Source of the DNA: Natronospira elongata
GTDB lineage: Bacteria > Pseudomonadota > Gammaproteobacteria > Natronospirales > Natronospiraceae
Length of the DNA stretch: 64,000 nt
Direction: 5' to 3'
Assembly: GCF_034931365.1 (NCBI RefSeq)
Contig: NZ_JAYGII010000003.1
Coordinates: 116,096-180,095, forward strand
Position numbers and translations under genes: made by a program
The notes under the pieces: generated by a model
What the model was told of the DNA's origin: nothing
Databases searched by the model: none
Seen by the model: the letters and a program-made list of their open reading frames with translations, nothing else
Part shown: positions 48,284 through 56,879 of the stretch, one piece after another
How the letters are laid out: every line of letters begins with the position of its first letter
Position numbering within the stretch: position 1 is the stretch's first letter

Positions 48284-51097
48284 TCAAGCGAAACGACGAA
48301 CTTCGCCGTCGCCTTCGACATTGCTGACGCAACGCCCGCAGATGTCCGGGTGCTCGGCGTTGTCACCCACATCGGCGCGACGATGCCAGCAGCGCACGCA
48401 TTTTTCATGCTCGCTGCGCTCGGCCAGGATCCAGAGACCCTTGGCTTCCTGTCCTGCCTCGGCCGCATCAGGACGACCGTCCGCGGCTGCGGTGCGGGCG
48501 TCACTGGTGATCAGCGCAAAACGCAGCTCATCACCCAGCACATCGAGCTTGTCCTTGAGCGAGCGCTCGCAGAACAGGGTCACGTCGGCGTCCAGGGACG
48601 CACCGATTTTTTCTTCATTACGCAGGCGTTCCAGGACCCGCTTGACCTCGTCGCGGACGGCTATGACCGCTTCCCAGTCCACATCCTCGGCTTTCACCGT
48701 CGGAAGCTCATACCAGGTCTCCAGGAAGACACTGTCCGGATGCTCACCCGGCAGATGACGCCAGATTTCCTCACTGGTGAAGGAGAGAATGGGCGCCAGC
48801 CAGCGCACCATGGCCTCGGCGATATGATACAGCGCCGTCTGACAGGACCGCCGTGCATGGCTGTCGGCCTGGGTGGTGTACTGGCGATCCTTGATCACGT
48901 CCAGGTAGAAGCCACCCATATCGTTGACGCAGAAATTGTGGACGCGCTGATAGATATGGTGGAACTCGTATCGATCGTAGGCGCCACGCACTTCTTCCTG
49001 CAGGGCTGCAGCGCGTGCCACCGCCCAGCGGTCCAGGGCCAGCATCTGCGACGGTTCCACCGCGTCCTTCGCCGGATCGAAACCGGCCATGTTGGCCAGC
49101 AGGAAACGCAGGGTATTGCGCATGCGTCGATAGCTGTCCGCCACCCGCTTGAGAATCTGATCGGAGACGGCGATCTCGCCGCGATAGTCGCTGGCCGCCA
49201 CCCACAGGCGCAGCACATCGGCCCCCATCTGATTGAAGACCTTTTGCGGGGCGACCACATTGCCCATGGACTTGGACATCTTGCGGCCCTTCTCATCCAC
49301 GGTGAAACCGTGGGTGAGCACACCCTTGTAGGGGGCGGTGTCGCGGATGGCCACGGAGGTCAGAAGCGAGGACTGGAACCAGCCACGGTGCTGATCGGAG
49401 CCTTCCAGGAAAAGATCGGCCGGCACCTGCAGATCCTCGTGACGGTCCAGTACACAGAAATGCACCATGCCGGAATCAAACCAGACATCGAGAATGTCGG
49501 TGACCTTTTCGTAATTGTCGGCTTCATCGCCCAACAGCTCGGCCGGGTCCAGCTCGAACCAGGCATCAATGCTTTCCTTCTCGACCCGTTTGGCAACCGC
49601 TTCCAGCAATTCCGGCGTCTTGGGGTGCAATTCACCCGTTTCCCGATGCAGGAACAGGGCAATGGGAACCCCCCAGCTACGCTGACGGGAAATACACCAA
49701 TCGGGACGGTTTTCCACCATGGCGCGGATACGGCCTTCGCCCCAGTCGGGAGTGAACTTCACCTTGCCAATTTCATCCAGCGCCGCCTGACGCATGCCGC
49801 CGCGATCCATGCTCACGAACCATTGGGGTGTCCCCCGGAAGATCACCGGCGTCTTGTGCCGCCAGCAGTGGGGGTAGCTGTGCTGGTATTTTTCATGGTG
49901 CAGCAGCATGCCGCGCTCTTCCAGCAGGGCCACCAGCTTGGGGTTGGCCTTGAAGACATGCTCGCCGGCGATGTGCTCGGCCTCGTCGGTGAACACGCCG
50001 TTTTCATTGACCTGATGGTCCATGGGCAGGTCGTACTCCAGGCCCATGAGATAGTCTTCCTGGCCGTGGCCGGGGGCGGTGTGCACAGCCCCGGTACCGG
50101 ACTCGGTGGTGACGTGATCGCCAAGCACCACCGGCACCTGGCGATCCAGATAGGGGTGTTGCAAGGACAAGCGCAACAGCTCACTGCCGGCGGCGACCGC
50201 CAGACGCTCCGCACCACCAAAGCCCCAGCGCTCAAGCACGGTATCCACCATTTCCACCGGCAGCACGGTGATCTCGCGACCATTGGGGCCGGTGGCCGCA
50301 TAGAGGCCATATTCCAGCTTCGGACTCAGGGCCACGGCCCGGTTGGCCGGAATGGTCCAGGGCGTGGTGGTCCAGATGGGCAGGAAGGCCGGGGCATCGA
50401 CGGCCTCGGCCGCGAGGCCGAAACGCTTGGCCAGCTCGGCCTTGTCGGTCACCGGGAAGCGGACATCCACCGCCGGCGAGGTGTGCTCCTGGTATTCGAC
50501 CTCGGCCTCGGCCATGGCCGAGCGGCAGTCCATGCACCAGTGCACCGGCTTGTAGCCCTTGTAGAGATGGCCGCGCTCAATCATCTTGCCGAAAGCCCGC
50601 AATTGGTCGGCCTCGTACTGCGGGTTCATGGTCAGATAGGGCCGGTCCCAGTCACCGAGCACGCCCAGGCGCTTGAAATCCGTGCGTTGACGGTCGATCT
50701 GCTCATGAGCGTAATCCCGGCAGGCCTGGCGAAAGTCGCGGGCATCGACCTTGTCACCGACCTTGCCCACCTTGGCCTCGACCTTCAGTTCAATGGGCAG
50801 GCCGTGGCAGTCCCAACCCGGCACATACGGGGCGTCAAAGCCCTCCAGGGTGCGGGACTTGACCACCATGTCCTTGAGAATCTTATTGACGGCATGACCG
50901 ATGTGGATGTCGCCGTTGGCATAGGGCGGGCCATCCGGAAGGATGAACTTGGGCCGCCCGCGAAAACGCTCCCGAATCTTCTGATAGAGACCACTGTCTT
51001 CCCATTCCCGCAGCATGTCCGGCTCGCGCTTGGCCAGGTTGCCGCGCATGGGGAAGTCGGTCTTGGGCAGATTGAGCGTGGACTTGTAGTCGGTCAC
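48284..51097 (-). CDS. ileS: Isoleucyl-tRNA synthetase
   Basis: 937 residues, the E. coli type (938). Class I signatures are PYANGDIHIGHAVNK (HIGH, about residues 57-71) and DEKGRKMSKSMGN (KMSKS, about 600-612). The editing domain and a C-terminal zinc site (CVRCWHRRAD...CGRCVSN) are present. It charges tRNA-Ile. It lies 35 bases after ribF in the murJ-ribF-ileS-lspA order. Confidence 0.98.
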   Translation of the reverse strand: MTDYKSTLNLPKTDFPMRGNLAKREPDMLREWEDSGLYQKIRERFRGRPKFILPDGPPYANGDIHIGHAVNKILKDMVVKSRTLEGFDAPYVPGWDCHGLPIELKVEAKVGKVGDKVDARDFRQACRDYAHEQIDRQRTDFKRLGVLGDWDRPYLTMNPQYEADQLRAFGKMIERGHLYKGYKPVHWCMDCRSAMAEAEVEYQEHTSPAVDVRFPVTDKAELAKRFGLAAEAVDAPAFLPIWTTTPWTIPANRAVALSPKLEYGLYAATGPNGREITVLPVEMVDTVLERWGFGGAERLAVAAGSELLRLSLQHPYLDRQVPVVLGDHVTTESGTGAVHTAPGHGQEDYLMGLEYDLPMDHQVNENGVFTDEAEHIAGEHVFKANPKLVALLEERGMLLHHEKYQHSYPHCWRHKTPVIFRGTPQWFVSMDRGGMRQAALDEIGKVKFTPDWGEGRIRAMVENRPDWCISRQRSWGVPIALFLHRETGELHPKTPELLEAVAKRVEKESIDAWFELDPAELLGDEADNYEKVTDILDVWFDSGMVHFCVLDRHEDLQVPADLFLEGSDQHRGWFQSSLLTSVAIRDTAPYKGVLTHGFTVDEKGRKMSKSMGNVVAPQKVFNQMGADVLRLWVAASDYRGEIAVSDQILKRVADSYRRMRNTLRFLLANMAGFDPAKDAVEPSQMLALDRWAVARAAALQEEVRGAYDRYEFHHIYQRVHNFCVNDMGGFYLDVIKDRQYTTQADSHARRSCQTALYHIAEAMVRWLAPILSFTSEEIWRHLPGEHPDSVFLETWYELPTVKAEDVDWEAVIAVRDEVKRVLERLRNEEKIGASLDADVTLFCERSLKDKLDVLGDELRFALITSDARTAAADGRPDAAEAGQEAKGLWILAERSEHEKCVRCWHRRADVGDNAEHPDICGRCVSNVEGDGEVRRFA

Positions 51098-51132
51098 CGT
51101 TTCACCCTAACAATCAACTGTGAATTCGCCGG

Positions 51133-52074
51133 TCATGTCACCGGCACTTGTTCTTCCGCCAAAACGGCTCGCGCCGCCCGGCTGTCCTCATCCATCTGGC
51201 GGCGCAGGGCCGACAGATCCTCGAATCGTTCCTCGTCGCGCAAGTGGCGAATCAGGCGGACCCGCAGATGGCGTCCGTAGAGATCACCTTGCCAATCGAA
51301 GAGATGAACCTCCAGCAATCGCCTGCGACCATCCACCGTGGGTCGCCGCCCCAGACTGGCCACCGCCGGCAGGGGTTCGGCCTTGTCCAGCCCCTCGACC
51401 TGCACGGCGTAAACCCCGTCCCGAGCCGCCAGCCGCTCGTGGACGGCGAGATTGGCGGTGGGATAACCCAGCGTTCGCCCCAGTTGCCGCCCCCGGCGCA
51501 CCCGCGCCGTGACTCGCGGCCACTGACCCAGCAAGGCCGCGGCCTGACGGGTCTCACCCAGCTCCAGGTGACGGCGGATGCGGGTACTGGACACCCGGGC
51601 ACCCTGCCCTTCCACCGTGGGCATCACCTCCAGGCGAAAACCCTGATCCGCGGCCGTCGCGGCCAGACTGTCTGCATCGCCGGCCCGGTCCCGGCCATAG
51701 CGGAAATCATCCCCGATCAGGAGATAGGCCGGGGCCAGACCCTGCTGCAGGACATCCTGTTCGAAGGCCCGGGGGCTCATTCCGGCCAGGGCGGCATCAA
51801 AGCGCAGAAGCAGCAACTGATCCACCCCGGCCTCGGCCAACAGCTCATGGCGATCACGGAAGCCGACCACCCGGCTTGGCGCCCGCTCACCCAGGAAATA
51901 ATCCAGCGGCCGCGGTTCGAAACTGATCACCGTCAGCGGACCGGCAGGCTCGGTAGCCCGCGCCCGTTCCAGCATGGCCCGATGACCGCGATGCACGCCA
52001 TCGAAATTGCCGATGGTCACCGCTCCGCCCCGACGGGCGTGGCTCAAATGTTGCCGTCCGCGTATCAGCCGCAA
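51133..52074 (-). CDS. ribF: Bifunctional riboflavin kinase / FMN adenylyltransferase
   Basis: 313 residues. The N-terminal FAD synthetase part has VTIGNFDGVHRGHRAML (residues ~18-34) and LLIGDDFRYGRDRAGD. The C-terminal flavokinase part has LGYPTANLAVHERL and GVYAVQVEGL, with DLYGRHLRVRLIRHLRDEERF at the end. It turns riboflavin into FMN and FAD. It sits between murJ and ileS as in most gammaproteobacteria. Confidence 0.96.
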   Translation of the reverse strand: MRLIRGRQHLSHARRGGAVTIGNFDGVHRGHRAMLERARATEPAGPLTVISFEPRPLDYFLGERAPSRVVGFRDRHELLAEAGVDQLLLLRFDAALAGMSPRAFEQDVLQQGLAPAYLLIGDDFRYGRDRAGDADSLAATAADQGFRLEVMPTVEGQGARVSSTRIRRHLELGETRQAAALLGQWPRVTARVRRGRQLGRTLGYPTANLAVHERLAARDGVYAVQVEGLDKAEPLPAVASLGRRPTVDGRRRLLEVHLFDWQGDLYGRHLRVRLIRHLRDEERFEDLSALRRQMDEDSRAARAVLAEEQVPVT

Positions 52075-52127
52075 GTCCAGGCTTCCCGTAATGCAAAACG
52101 GGGCATTATATCAACTATCGGCCGCCG

Positions 52128-53675
52128 TCAGGCCATCACATGCCGCCGCCGGAGCCCCAGCAGCAAGAGTACCAGTCCATAAACCAGGGCCCCGGTGCCA
52201 ATGCAGACCGCCAGCAGCCCCACCCGCTCCCAGACGCCCGCATCCAGCCAATCCGCCAGTGGGCCGGCAAGCCACAGCACCACCGCGGCCATTACCCCAT
52301 TGGCCACCAGCCCCTTGAAGAACAACGAGGCCCAGCCCGGCCCGGGCCGGTATACGCCGCGACGGCGCAGCCCCATATACAGGAGACCGGCATTGATGAA
52401 GGCGGCGATCGCCGTTGCCAGGGCAAGGCCCATGTGCGGGGCGACGAATCCGGTCATCACCATCGGCAGCACGAACGCGAGATTCAGCACCATGTTCGAG
52501 ACCATGGCCACCACCCCGGCCTTGACCGGTGTCTTGGTGTCCTGGCGGGCGAAATAGCCGGGGGCCAGCACCTTAACCAGCGTGAAGCCCACCAGACCGA
52601 AGGCATAGGCCATCAGGCTCCAGGCCGCCATGCGAGTGTCATGGGCCGTAAATTCGCCATACTGGAACAGGGTCGAGAGCATGGGGCCGGCCAGACAGAA
52701 CAACCCCACCGCCGCCGGCACCGCCACCAGCCAGACCAGACGCAGGGCCCAGTCGAGGGTATCGGAAAAGGCCTTGGGGTCTTTTTCCGCGTATCGCGCC
52801 GACAGGCCGGGAAGGATTACCGTGGCCAGGGCAATGCCGAACACCCCCAGCGGAAACTCCATCAGGCGGTCGGAGTAATACAGCCAACTCACACTGCCGG
52901 CCACCAGAAAGGAGGCGATGATGGTGTCGATCACCAGATTGATCTGGGCCACCGAGGAGCCAAACAGGGCCGGCGCCATCAGGCGCATGATGCGCCTGAC
53001 ACCCTCATGTTTCGGATCCCAGCGCGGCCGGGGCAGCAGGCGCAAATGCTTGAGAAAGGGAATCTGAAACAGTAACTGAGCCACCCCCGCCGCAAACACA
53101 CCGACCGCCAGGGCCATGCCCGGTTCGTCGAAATAGGGGGCCAGCCAGACCGCCGCCCCGATCAGGCAAACGTTAAGCAGGACCGGTGTAAAGGCCGGCA
53201 CCCCGAAGCGGTTGTAGGTATTAAGAATCCCGGCCGCCAGGGACACCAGGGAGATGAACAGCAGATAGGGAAAGGTCCAGCGCAGCATGGCCGTGGCCAG
53301 CTCCCGGCGGCCGTCCTCGCCGTCGAAACCGGGGGCGAAAATCAGAATCAATACCGGCGCTGCCACCACCCCGATCAGGGTAATCAGCACCAGTACCGCC
53401 CCCAGGATACCCGCCACCCGGTCCACCAGCGCCTGCACCTCGGCATGTTCACGCTGGCTGCGATACTCGCCGATCACCGGCACAAAGGCCTGGGAAAATC
53501 CCCCCTCGGCAAACAGCCGCCGCATGAAATTGGGGATCTTGAAGGCCACGAAAAAGGCGTCCATGACCGGCCCGGCCCCGAAGAAGCGGGCAAAGACCAC
53601 ATCGCGGACGAATCCCAGTACCCGGGAGAGCAGGGTCATGCCGCCGACCAGACCGGTGGAGCGCAGCAGACTCAT
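52128..53675 (-). CDS. murJ: Lipid II flippase MurJ
   Basis: 515 residues from the ATG at 53675 (MSLLRSTGLVGGMTLLSRVLGFVRDVV). Fourteen predicted membrane segments, with the conserved cavity residues in FAEGGFSQAFVPV (about residues 49-61) and in the long loop regions typical of MurJ. It moves lipid II across the inner membrane for peptidoglycan synthesis. Repeat element 53699-53904 lies just upstream. Confidence 0.96.
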   Translation of the reverse strand: MSLLRSTGLVGGMTLLSRVLGFVRDVVFARFFGAGPVMDAFFVAFKIPNFMRRLFAEGGFSQAFVPVIGEYRSQREHAEVQALVDRVAGILGAVLVLITLIGVVAAPVLILIFAPGFDGEDGRRELATAMLRWTFPYLLFISLVSLAAGILNTYNRFGVPAFTPVLLNVCLIGAAVWLAPYFDEPGMALAVGVFAAGVAQLLFQIPFLKHLRLLPRPRWDPKHEGVRRIMRLMAPALFGSSVAQINLVIDTIIASFLVAGSVSWLYYSDRLMEFPLGVFGIALATVILPGLSARYAEKDPKAFSDTLDWALRLVWLVAVPAAVGLFCLAGPMLSTLFQYGEFTAHDTRMAAWSLMAYAFGLVGFTLVKVLAPGYFARQDTKTPVKAGVVAMVSNMVLNLAFVLPMVMTGFVAPHMGLALATAIAAFINAGLLYMGLRRRGVYRPGPGWASLFFKGLVANGVMAAVVLWLAGPLADWLDAGVWERVGLLAVCIGTGALVYGLVLLLLGLRRRHVMA

Positions 53676-53698
53676 GCCCTGCCCTCGCCGGGCCTGGA

Positions 53699-53904
53699 GT
53701 GAACAGTTCCCAGTTCCCAGTGAACAGCGGGGGCCGTGCCAAATGGCAGGCGCGGCGACCACCTCACAGCGCAGTGGGCTACCGAAAACCTGGCTAGGTT
53801 ATTGTTTTTTCTAGTCAAACGCTGCAACTTGACCCCTTCGTTCAGACAATGGCACTCGGCCCCGGCCGGCACCCTCTGTTCACTGTTCACTGGGAACCGT
53901 TCAC
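53699..53904. repeat. 206-bp element with inverted word-like ends between murJ and rpsT
   Basis: The ends are built from GTGAACAG and TTCCCAG words: 53699-53727 and its imperfect reverse complement 53876-53904. The complementarity continues inward (GGGGGCCGTGCCAAATGGCA against TGGCACTCGGCCCC). The core (about 53765-53850) is more A+T-rich and contains a run of T. No coding content was accepted. It lies between divergent essential genes and just upstream of the rpsT promoter. Confidence 0.65.
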
Positions 53905-53918
53905 GCCACCTGCCGGCC

Positions 53919-53947
53919 TTGACAGGCGCGCGGTTTTTCCGCATGAT
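53919..53947 (+). promoter_or_regulatory. rpsT promoter
   Basis: TTGACA (53919-53924), a 17-bp spacer and CATGAT (53942-53947), about 90 bases before the rpsT start. Confidence 0.6.
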
Positions 53948-54035
53948 ACGCGGCTTTCGGCGACCCTGTCACCGAAACCGCGCGCGCGTGCGCCGCGACA
54001 ACCCCGAGCGTCAGCAGAATTATCAGGAGCTAGTC

Positions 54036-54302
54036 TTGGCTAACATCAAGTCCGCAAAGAAGCGCGCCCGTCAGGCCGAAGAGCGCCGCAAGCACAATGC
54101 CAGCATGCGTTCTCGCATGCGCACCGGCATCAAGCAAATCATCAAGGCCATTGAAGCCGGTGACAAGGCCAAGGCCGAACAAGCCTACAAGGCTGCCGTG
54201 CCCTATCTGGATCGCATGGCCACCCGGGGCATCATCAGCAAGAACAAGGCCGCTCGCCACAAGAGCCGCCTCAATGCCCGCCTGAAGGACATGGCTTCCT
54301 GA
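54036..54302 (+). CDS. rpsT: 30S ribosomal protein S20
   Basis: 88 residues. The start is TTG at 54036, with AGGAGC 6 bases upstream; the protein then reads ANIKSAKKRARQAEERRKHNASMRSRMRT, the exact S20 pattern. Use of UUG is notable because E. coli rpsT also starts with UUG and is autoregulated at translation. S20 binds 16S rRNA early in assembly. Divergent from murJ. Confidence 0.97.
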   Translation: MANIKSAKKRARQAEERRKHNASMRSRMRTGIKQIIKAIEAGDKAKAEQAYKAAVPYLDRMATRGIISKNKAARHKSRLNARLKDMAS

Positions 54303-54326
54303 GCCAGTCCCGCGCACAGCTAGACC

Positions 54327-54358
54327 AAAAAGGCCGGTCCCAGTGACCGGCCTTTTTT
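54327..54358 (+). terminator. Terminator after rpsT
   Basis: Stem GGCCGGTC / GACCGGCC around a short loop, with A5 before and T6 after. It insulates the nucleotidyltransferase gene that follows. Confidence 0.9.
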
Positions 54359-54374
54359 GTTGTATGCTTGGACC

Positions 54375-54887
54375 ATGCGCGTTCACAGCCTCGAAGCCAT
54401 CATTGCCGCCCTCAACGAGGCGGGAGTCCGCTACCTGGTCGCCGGCGGCCTGGCGGTAAATGCCCATGGCTATCTTCGCTATACCAAGGACGCGGACCTG
54501 GTCATCGAATTGGCCCCGGACAACATCCTTGCCGCCATAAAAGCACTGGAAGACCTGGGCTATCGCCCCACCATCCCGGTGAAGGCCGAAGATTTCGCCG
54601 ACCGTGAAACCCGCGAAAGCTGGGCAAGGGACAAGGGCATGAAAGTCTTCCAGCTGTTCAGTGATGCCCACCCGGAAACACCCATCGATATCTTTGTCGA
54701 ACATCCCTTTGATTTCTCACAAGAATACAATCGAGCACTCCGGGAAACGCTGACACCCGGAATCGAAGCTCCCTTGGTCTCCCTGGAGACATTGATCACT
54801 ATGAAGGAGGCAGTAGGCCGCCCGCGAGACCTGGACGATGTTGAACACCTACGCATTCTTCACGAGCAGCGTGACAATAAGGAGTAA
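54375..54887 (+). CDS. Nucleotidyltransferase-fold protein (candidate toxin-antitoxin component)
   Basis: 170 residues from the ATG at 54375. It begins with a helix (SLEAIIAALNEAGVRYLV) and then AGGLAVNAHGYLRYTKDADLVIEL (about residues 23-46), the G-G-x-A ... D-x-D pattern of minimal nucleotidyltransferases related to the AbiEii/DUF6036 group. TPIDIFVEHPFDF supplies a third acidic site and SLETLITMKEAVGRPRDLDDVEHL the common C-terminal helix. It is followed after 5 bases by a 63-residue protein gene. Toxin, antitoxin or housekeeping role cannot be decided from sequence. Confidence 0.78.
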   Translation: MRVHSLEAIIAALNEAGVRYLVAGGLAVNAHGYLRYTKDADLVIELAPDNILAAIKALEDLGYRPTIPVKAEDFADRETRESWARDKGMKVFQLFSDAHPETPIDIFVEHPFDFSQEYNRALRETLTPGIEAPLVSLETLITMKEAVGRPRDLDDVEHLRILHEQRDNKE

Positions 54888-54892
54888 CGATC

Positions 54893-55084
54893 ATGTCGCG
54901 GCTTGAGGATGAGATCGACTGGAGCAAGACTACCTGGGAAGGTGCACGGCGGGAACAATTGCGTCGCTGGCGCAAACTGAGCCTGTACGAAAAGATGCGG
55001 GCCGTTGAGGAAATGGGGGAATTGGCCGAACGGCTTGCCCAGAACCGGAACAAGCGCGGCCAGCGCAGCATAAAGCCAGAGTAA
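54893..55084 (+). CDS. Small charged partner of the nucleotidyltransferase
   Basis: 63 residues. Two predicted helices rich in Arg, Glu and Leu (WEGARREQLRRWRKL, then SLYEKMRAVEEMGELAERL) and a basic tail. No family recognised with certainty. The gene begins 5 bases after the nucleotidyltransferase stop, with AAGGAG overlapping that stop region, so the two are co-translated. Size and placement fit the small partner of a two-gene toxin-antitoxin-like unit. Confidence 0.68.
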   Translation: MSRLEDEIDWSKTTWEGARREQLRRWRKLSLYEKMRAVEEMGELAERLAQNRNKRGQRSIKPE

Positions 55085-55114
55085 CCCTCACCCGAAAAAA
55101 ACCGTAACACCCGC

Positions 55115-55126
55115 GCTGTCTCACCC
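55115..55126. promoter_or_regulatory. Motif shared with the cas3 upstream region
   Basis: GCTGTCTCACCC here, reverse complement GGGTGAGACAGC, shares GGTGAGACA with the cas3 leader (56828-56835 region). It lies 58 bases before the start of the WYL gene and may be an operator. Based on one pair of sites only. Confidence 0.25.
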
Positions 55127-55183
55127 ACCTTGAAACACCACGCCCATCGTCTATGCTGGACAAGGTAGCCCCCAAAAGCATGG

Positions 55184-55996
55184 ATGCTGATGAACCGCTT
55201 CGAACTACCCGGTCTCTGGCTCAATCCCAGCGAACTCCACGGCCTGCTGGCCACCGAGCAGCTATTGGAATCCATCCAGCCCGGCCTGCTCAAACCCTAC
55301 ATCGGCCCCTTAAAGACCCGCATCCGCCAGCTCCTCGGCCAGGGTGGCCTCGACCCCGAAACCCTCGACCAGCGCATCCAGGTCCGCCCCATCGCCCACC
55401 GCCATCTGGAAACCGAAGCCTTCGGCCAGGCCGCCGAAGCCGTGCTCCACCGCAAACGGCTTCACTTCGATTACCGCTCACGCAGCCGGGACGAAATGAG
55501 GCAGCGCCATGTCAGCCCGCAGCGCCTCATCCACTACCGCAATAACTGGTACCTGGCCGCTCACTGCCACGATGCCGACGACCTGCGCCTGTTCTCCCTG
55601 GACCGCATCCGCGACCCGAGGCCCGACAAGACGCCGGCCCTGGATATCGACCCGGCCACCCTGGACCGGCAACTGGAAGCCAATTTCGGCATCTTCACCG
55701 GCCCGCAGACCATTGGGCGGTGCTGCGCTTCACGCCGGAAGCGGCCCGCTGGGCCGCCGAGCAGCGCTGGCACCCCCGACCAGATCGGGCAATGGAAGGA
55801 TGGGCACTACGAGCTGCAGATTCCCTATGGCGACCCCACCGAGCTGATTCGGGAAATCCTGGCTTGGAGCGCGGAAGTGGAAGTACTTGCCCCCGAATTA
55901 CTGCGCAAGCGGGTACGTGAAAGACTGGTCAGTGCGGCAGACAGATACTCGGCGGGGAGCGGTAAATGGAGCAGGGCCAAGGGAGGCACAGCATGA
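55184..55996 (+). pseudogene. WYL-domain regulator, N-terminally truncated and with two compensating frameshifts
   Basis: As read, 270 codons. It starts inside the typical linker (NRFELPGLWLNPSELHGLLATEQLLESIQPGLL) and includes the WYL domain (RLHFDYRSRSRDEMRQRHVSPQRLIHYRNNWYLAAHC) and the C-terminal WCX part (ELIREILAWSAEVEVLAPELL). Full-length relatives carry an N-terminal winged HTH of roughly 60-70 residues, which has no counterpart upstream. In bases 55711-55777 the family sequence (HWAVLRFTPEAARWAAEQRWHP) is found in the neighbouring frame: one base is missing near 55710 and one C is extra in the C5 run 55773-55777, so about 22 residues are misread. It is a decayed gene, or carries sequencing errors. 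WYL proteins often control CRISPR-cas or other defence operons. Confidence 0.78.
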
Positions 55997-56019
55997 AACA
56001 CCCCGAACCCGCTCTTTCG

Positions 56020-56448
56020 TCACCACGGAGTCTTCAATCCAAGGCCTTCCGCAGCCCGCGTCAGAGACGTATCAAAACACACAAAACACAGACGCCCGTC
56101 GCCAGCCCCTGCCGCGAGTTTCTCCGCAGCGGCCAGATGAACACTATCGTAGCCTCGCAAGCCAAAGGTATCGGCCAGCACCCCCGCACGACGCGCCAGT
56201 GGCTCATCGACACTGATGACATCGAAGCCCCCCCAACCTTCGTCCAACCAAACCACGAGCTGCGTCAATACATCGTCACTTATCCGCCCCATCCGCCACG
56301 CCTTTGCAAATCCGGCTCGTGCCTCGGGATAGGCAATAACATGCGTGGCCACCAGAGACGCCTTCTGAACCAAGGACCGCACTTCATCGGAATGCGGCTC
56401 CTTAACGTACAGCTTTACCAGAGCGGAGGTATCCAGATAGAGAATCAA
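56020..56448 (-). CDS. vapC: VapC-type PIN-domain toxin
   Basis: 142 residues from the TTG at 56448, chosen because GGAGG lies 7 bases upstream and the family start ILYLDTSALVKLYVKE follows. The PIN-domain acidic residues are Asp in LYLDTSAL (about 6), Glu in AYPEARAGF, Asp in GYDSVHLA (about 102) and Asp in CFDTSLTRAA. It is a probable site-specific RNase that blocks translation when free. The TTG overlaps the antitoxin stop (TTGA), the classic coupled arrangement. It converges with the WYL gene. Confidence 0.9.
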   Translation of the reverse strand: MILYLDTSALVKLYVKEPHSDEVRSLVQKASLVATHVIAYPEARAGFAKAWRMGRISDDVLTQLVVWLDEGWGGFDVISVDEPLARRAGVLADTFGLRGYDSVHLAAAEKLAAGAGDGRLCFVCFDTSLTRAAEGLGLKTPW

Positions 56449-56735
56449 TCCCGATCCTCCAATATCAGCTCGGAAAGAGATGGTCCGCCGCCGGGCCAAT
56501 CCAGCGGTCTTTCGGGGAGCTTCACCCTCTTACCAAGGGCCGCCCTGACACCCGGAAGCGCCCGCACCCGAGCCGCCAGCGCCTCATCGCTTTCCGCCCG
56601 GCCCTCCCGGCCGATAACCGCCGACAGCCGTGCCACGGCGCGCCCCCGCGAGGTCACGGTAATCTCCTCGCCGGCCTGGACACGCCGCAGGTACTCGGAC
56701 AAATGGTTCTTCAGCTCACGGATTGATACATCCAT
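56445..56735 (-). CDS. vapB: Phd/YefM-family antitoxin paired with VapC
   Basis: 96 residues from the ATG at 56735 (MDVSIRELKNHLSEYLRRVQAGEEITVTSRGRAVARL), the standard prevent-host-death fold that binds DNA through its N-terminus. The C-terminal half (about 55-96) should wrap around the toxin. It overlaps vapC by 4 bases. A 33-bp inverted repeat just upstream is its likely operator. The module sits on the opposite strand inside the gap between the WYL gene and the cas operon. Confidence 0.9.
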   Translation of the reverse strand: MDVSIRELKNHLSEYLRRVQAGEEITVTSRGRAVARLSAVIGREGRAESDEALAARVRALPGVRAALGKRVKLPERPLDWPGGGPSLSELILEDRD

Positions 56736-56747
56736 CACCCAGCTCTC

Positions 56748-56780
56748 TTTGTGGCCACATTTCTCAATTGTAGCCACAAA
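56748..56780. promoter_or_regulatory. Inverted-repeat operator upstream of vapBC
   Basis: TTTGTGGC (56748-56755) and GCCACAAA (56773-56780) form an 8-bp inverted repeat with a 17-bp spacer, 13 bases upstream of the antitoxin ATG. This is a typical place for Phd-type autoregulation, and also about 100 bases upstream of cas3, so binding here could affect both directions. Confidence 0.5.
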
Positions 56781-56816
56781 CCTGGTGATAACGCCAATCG
56801 CGGACTCATACCCGCT

Positions 56817-56835
56817 GTGTCATTCGGTGAGACAC
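56817..56835 (+). promoter_or_regulatory. Palindrome in the cas3 leader
   Basis: GTGTC-ATTCGGTGA-GACAC is a 5-bp inverted repeat 45 bases before the cas3 start and shares GGTGAGACA with the WYL upstream region. Candidate operator for the cas operon; no -35/-10 pair was clear. Confidence 0.35.
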
Positions 56836-56879
56836 CTGAGCAAATACACTGAACTGAAAACAGACTTTCGGAGAACGCC

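Noticed and set aside
48236..51280. A roughly 1,000-codon open frame antisense to ileS
   Set aside because: It lies entirely opposite the ileS coding sequence, whose class I synthetase motifs are complete; G+C-rich codon use keeps the antisense frame open.
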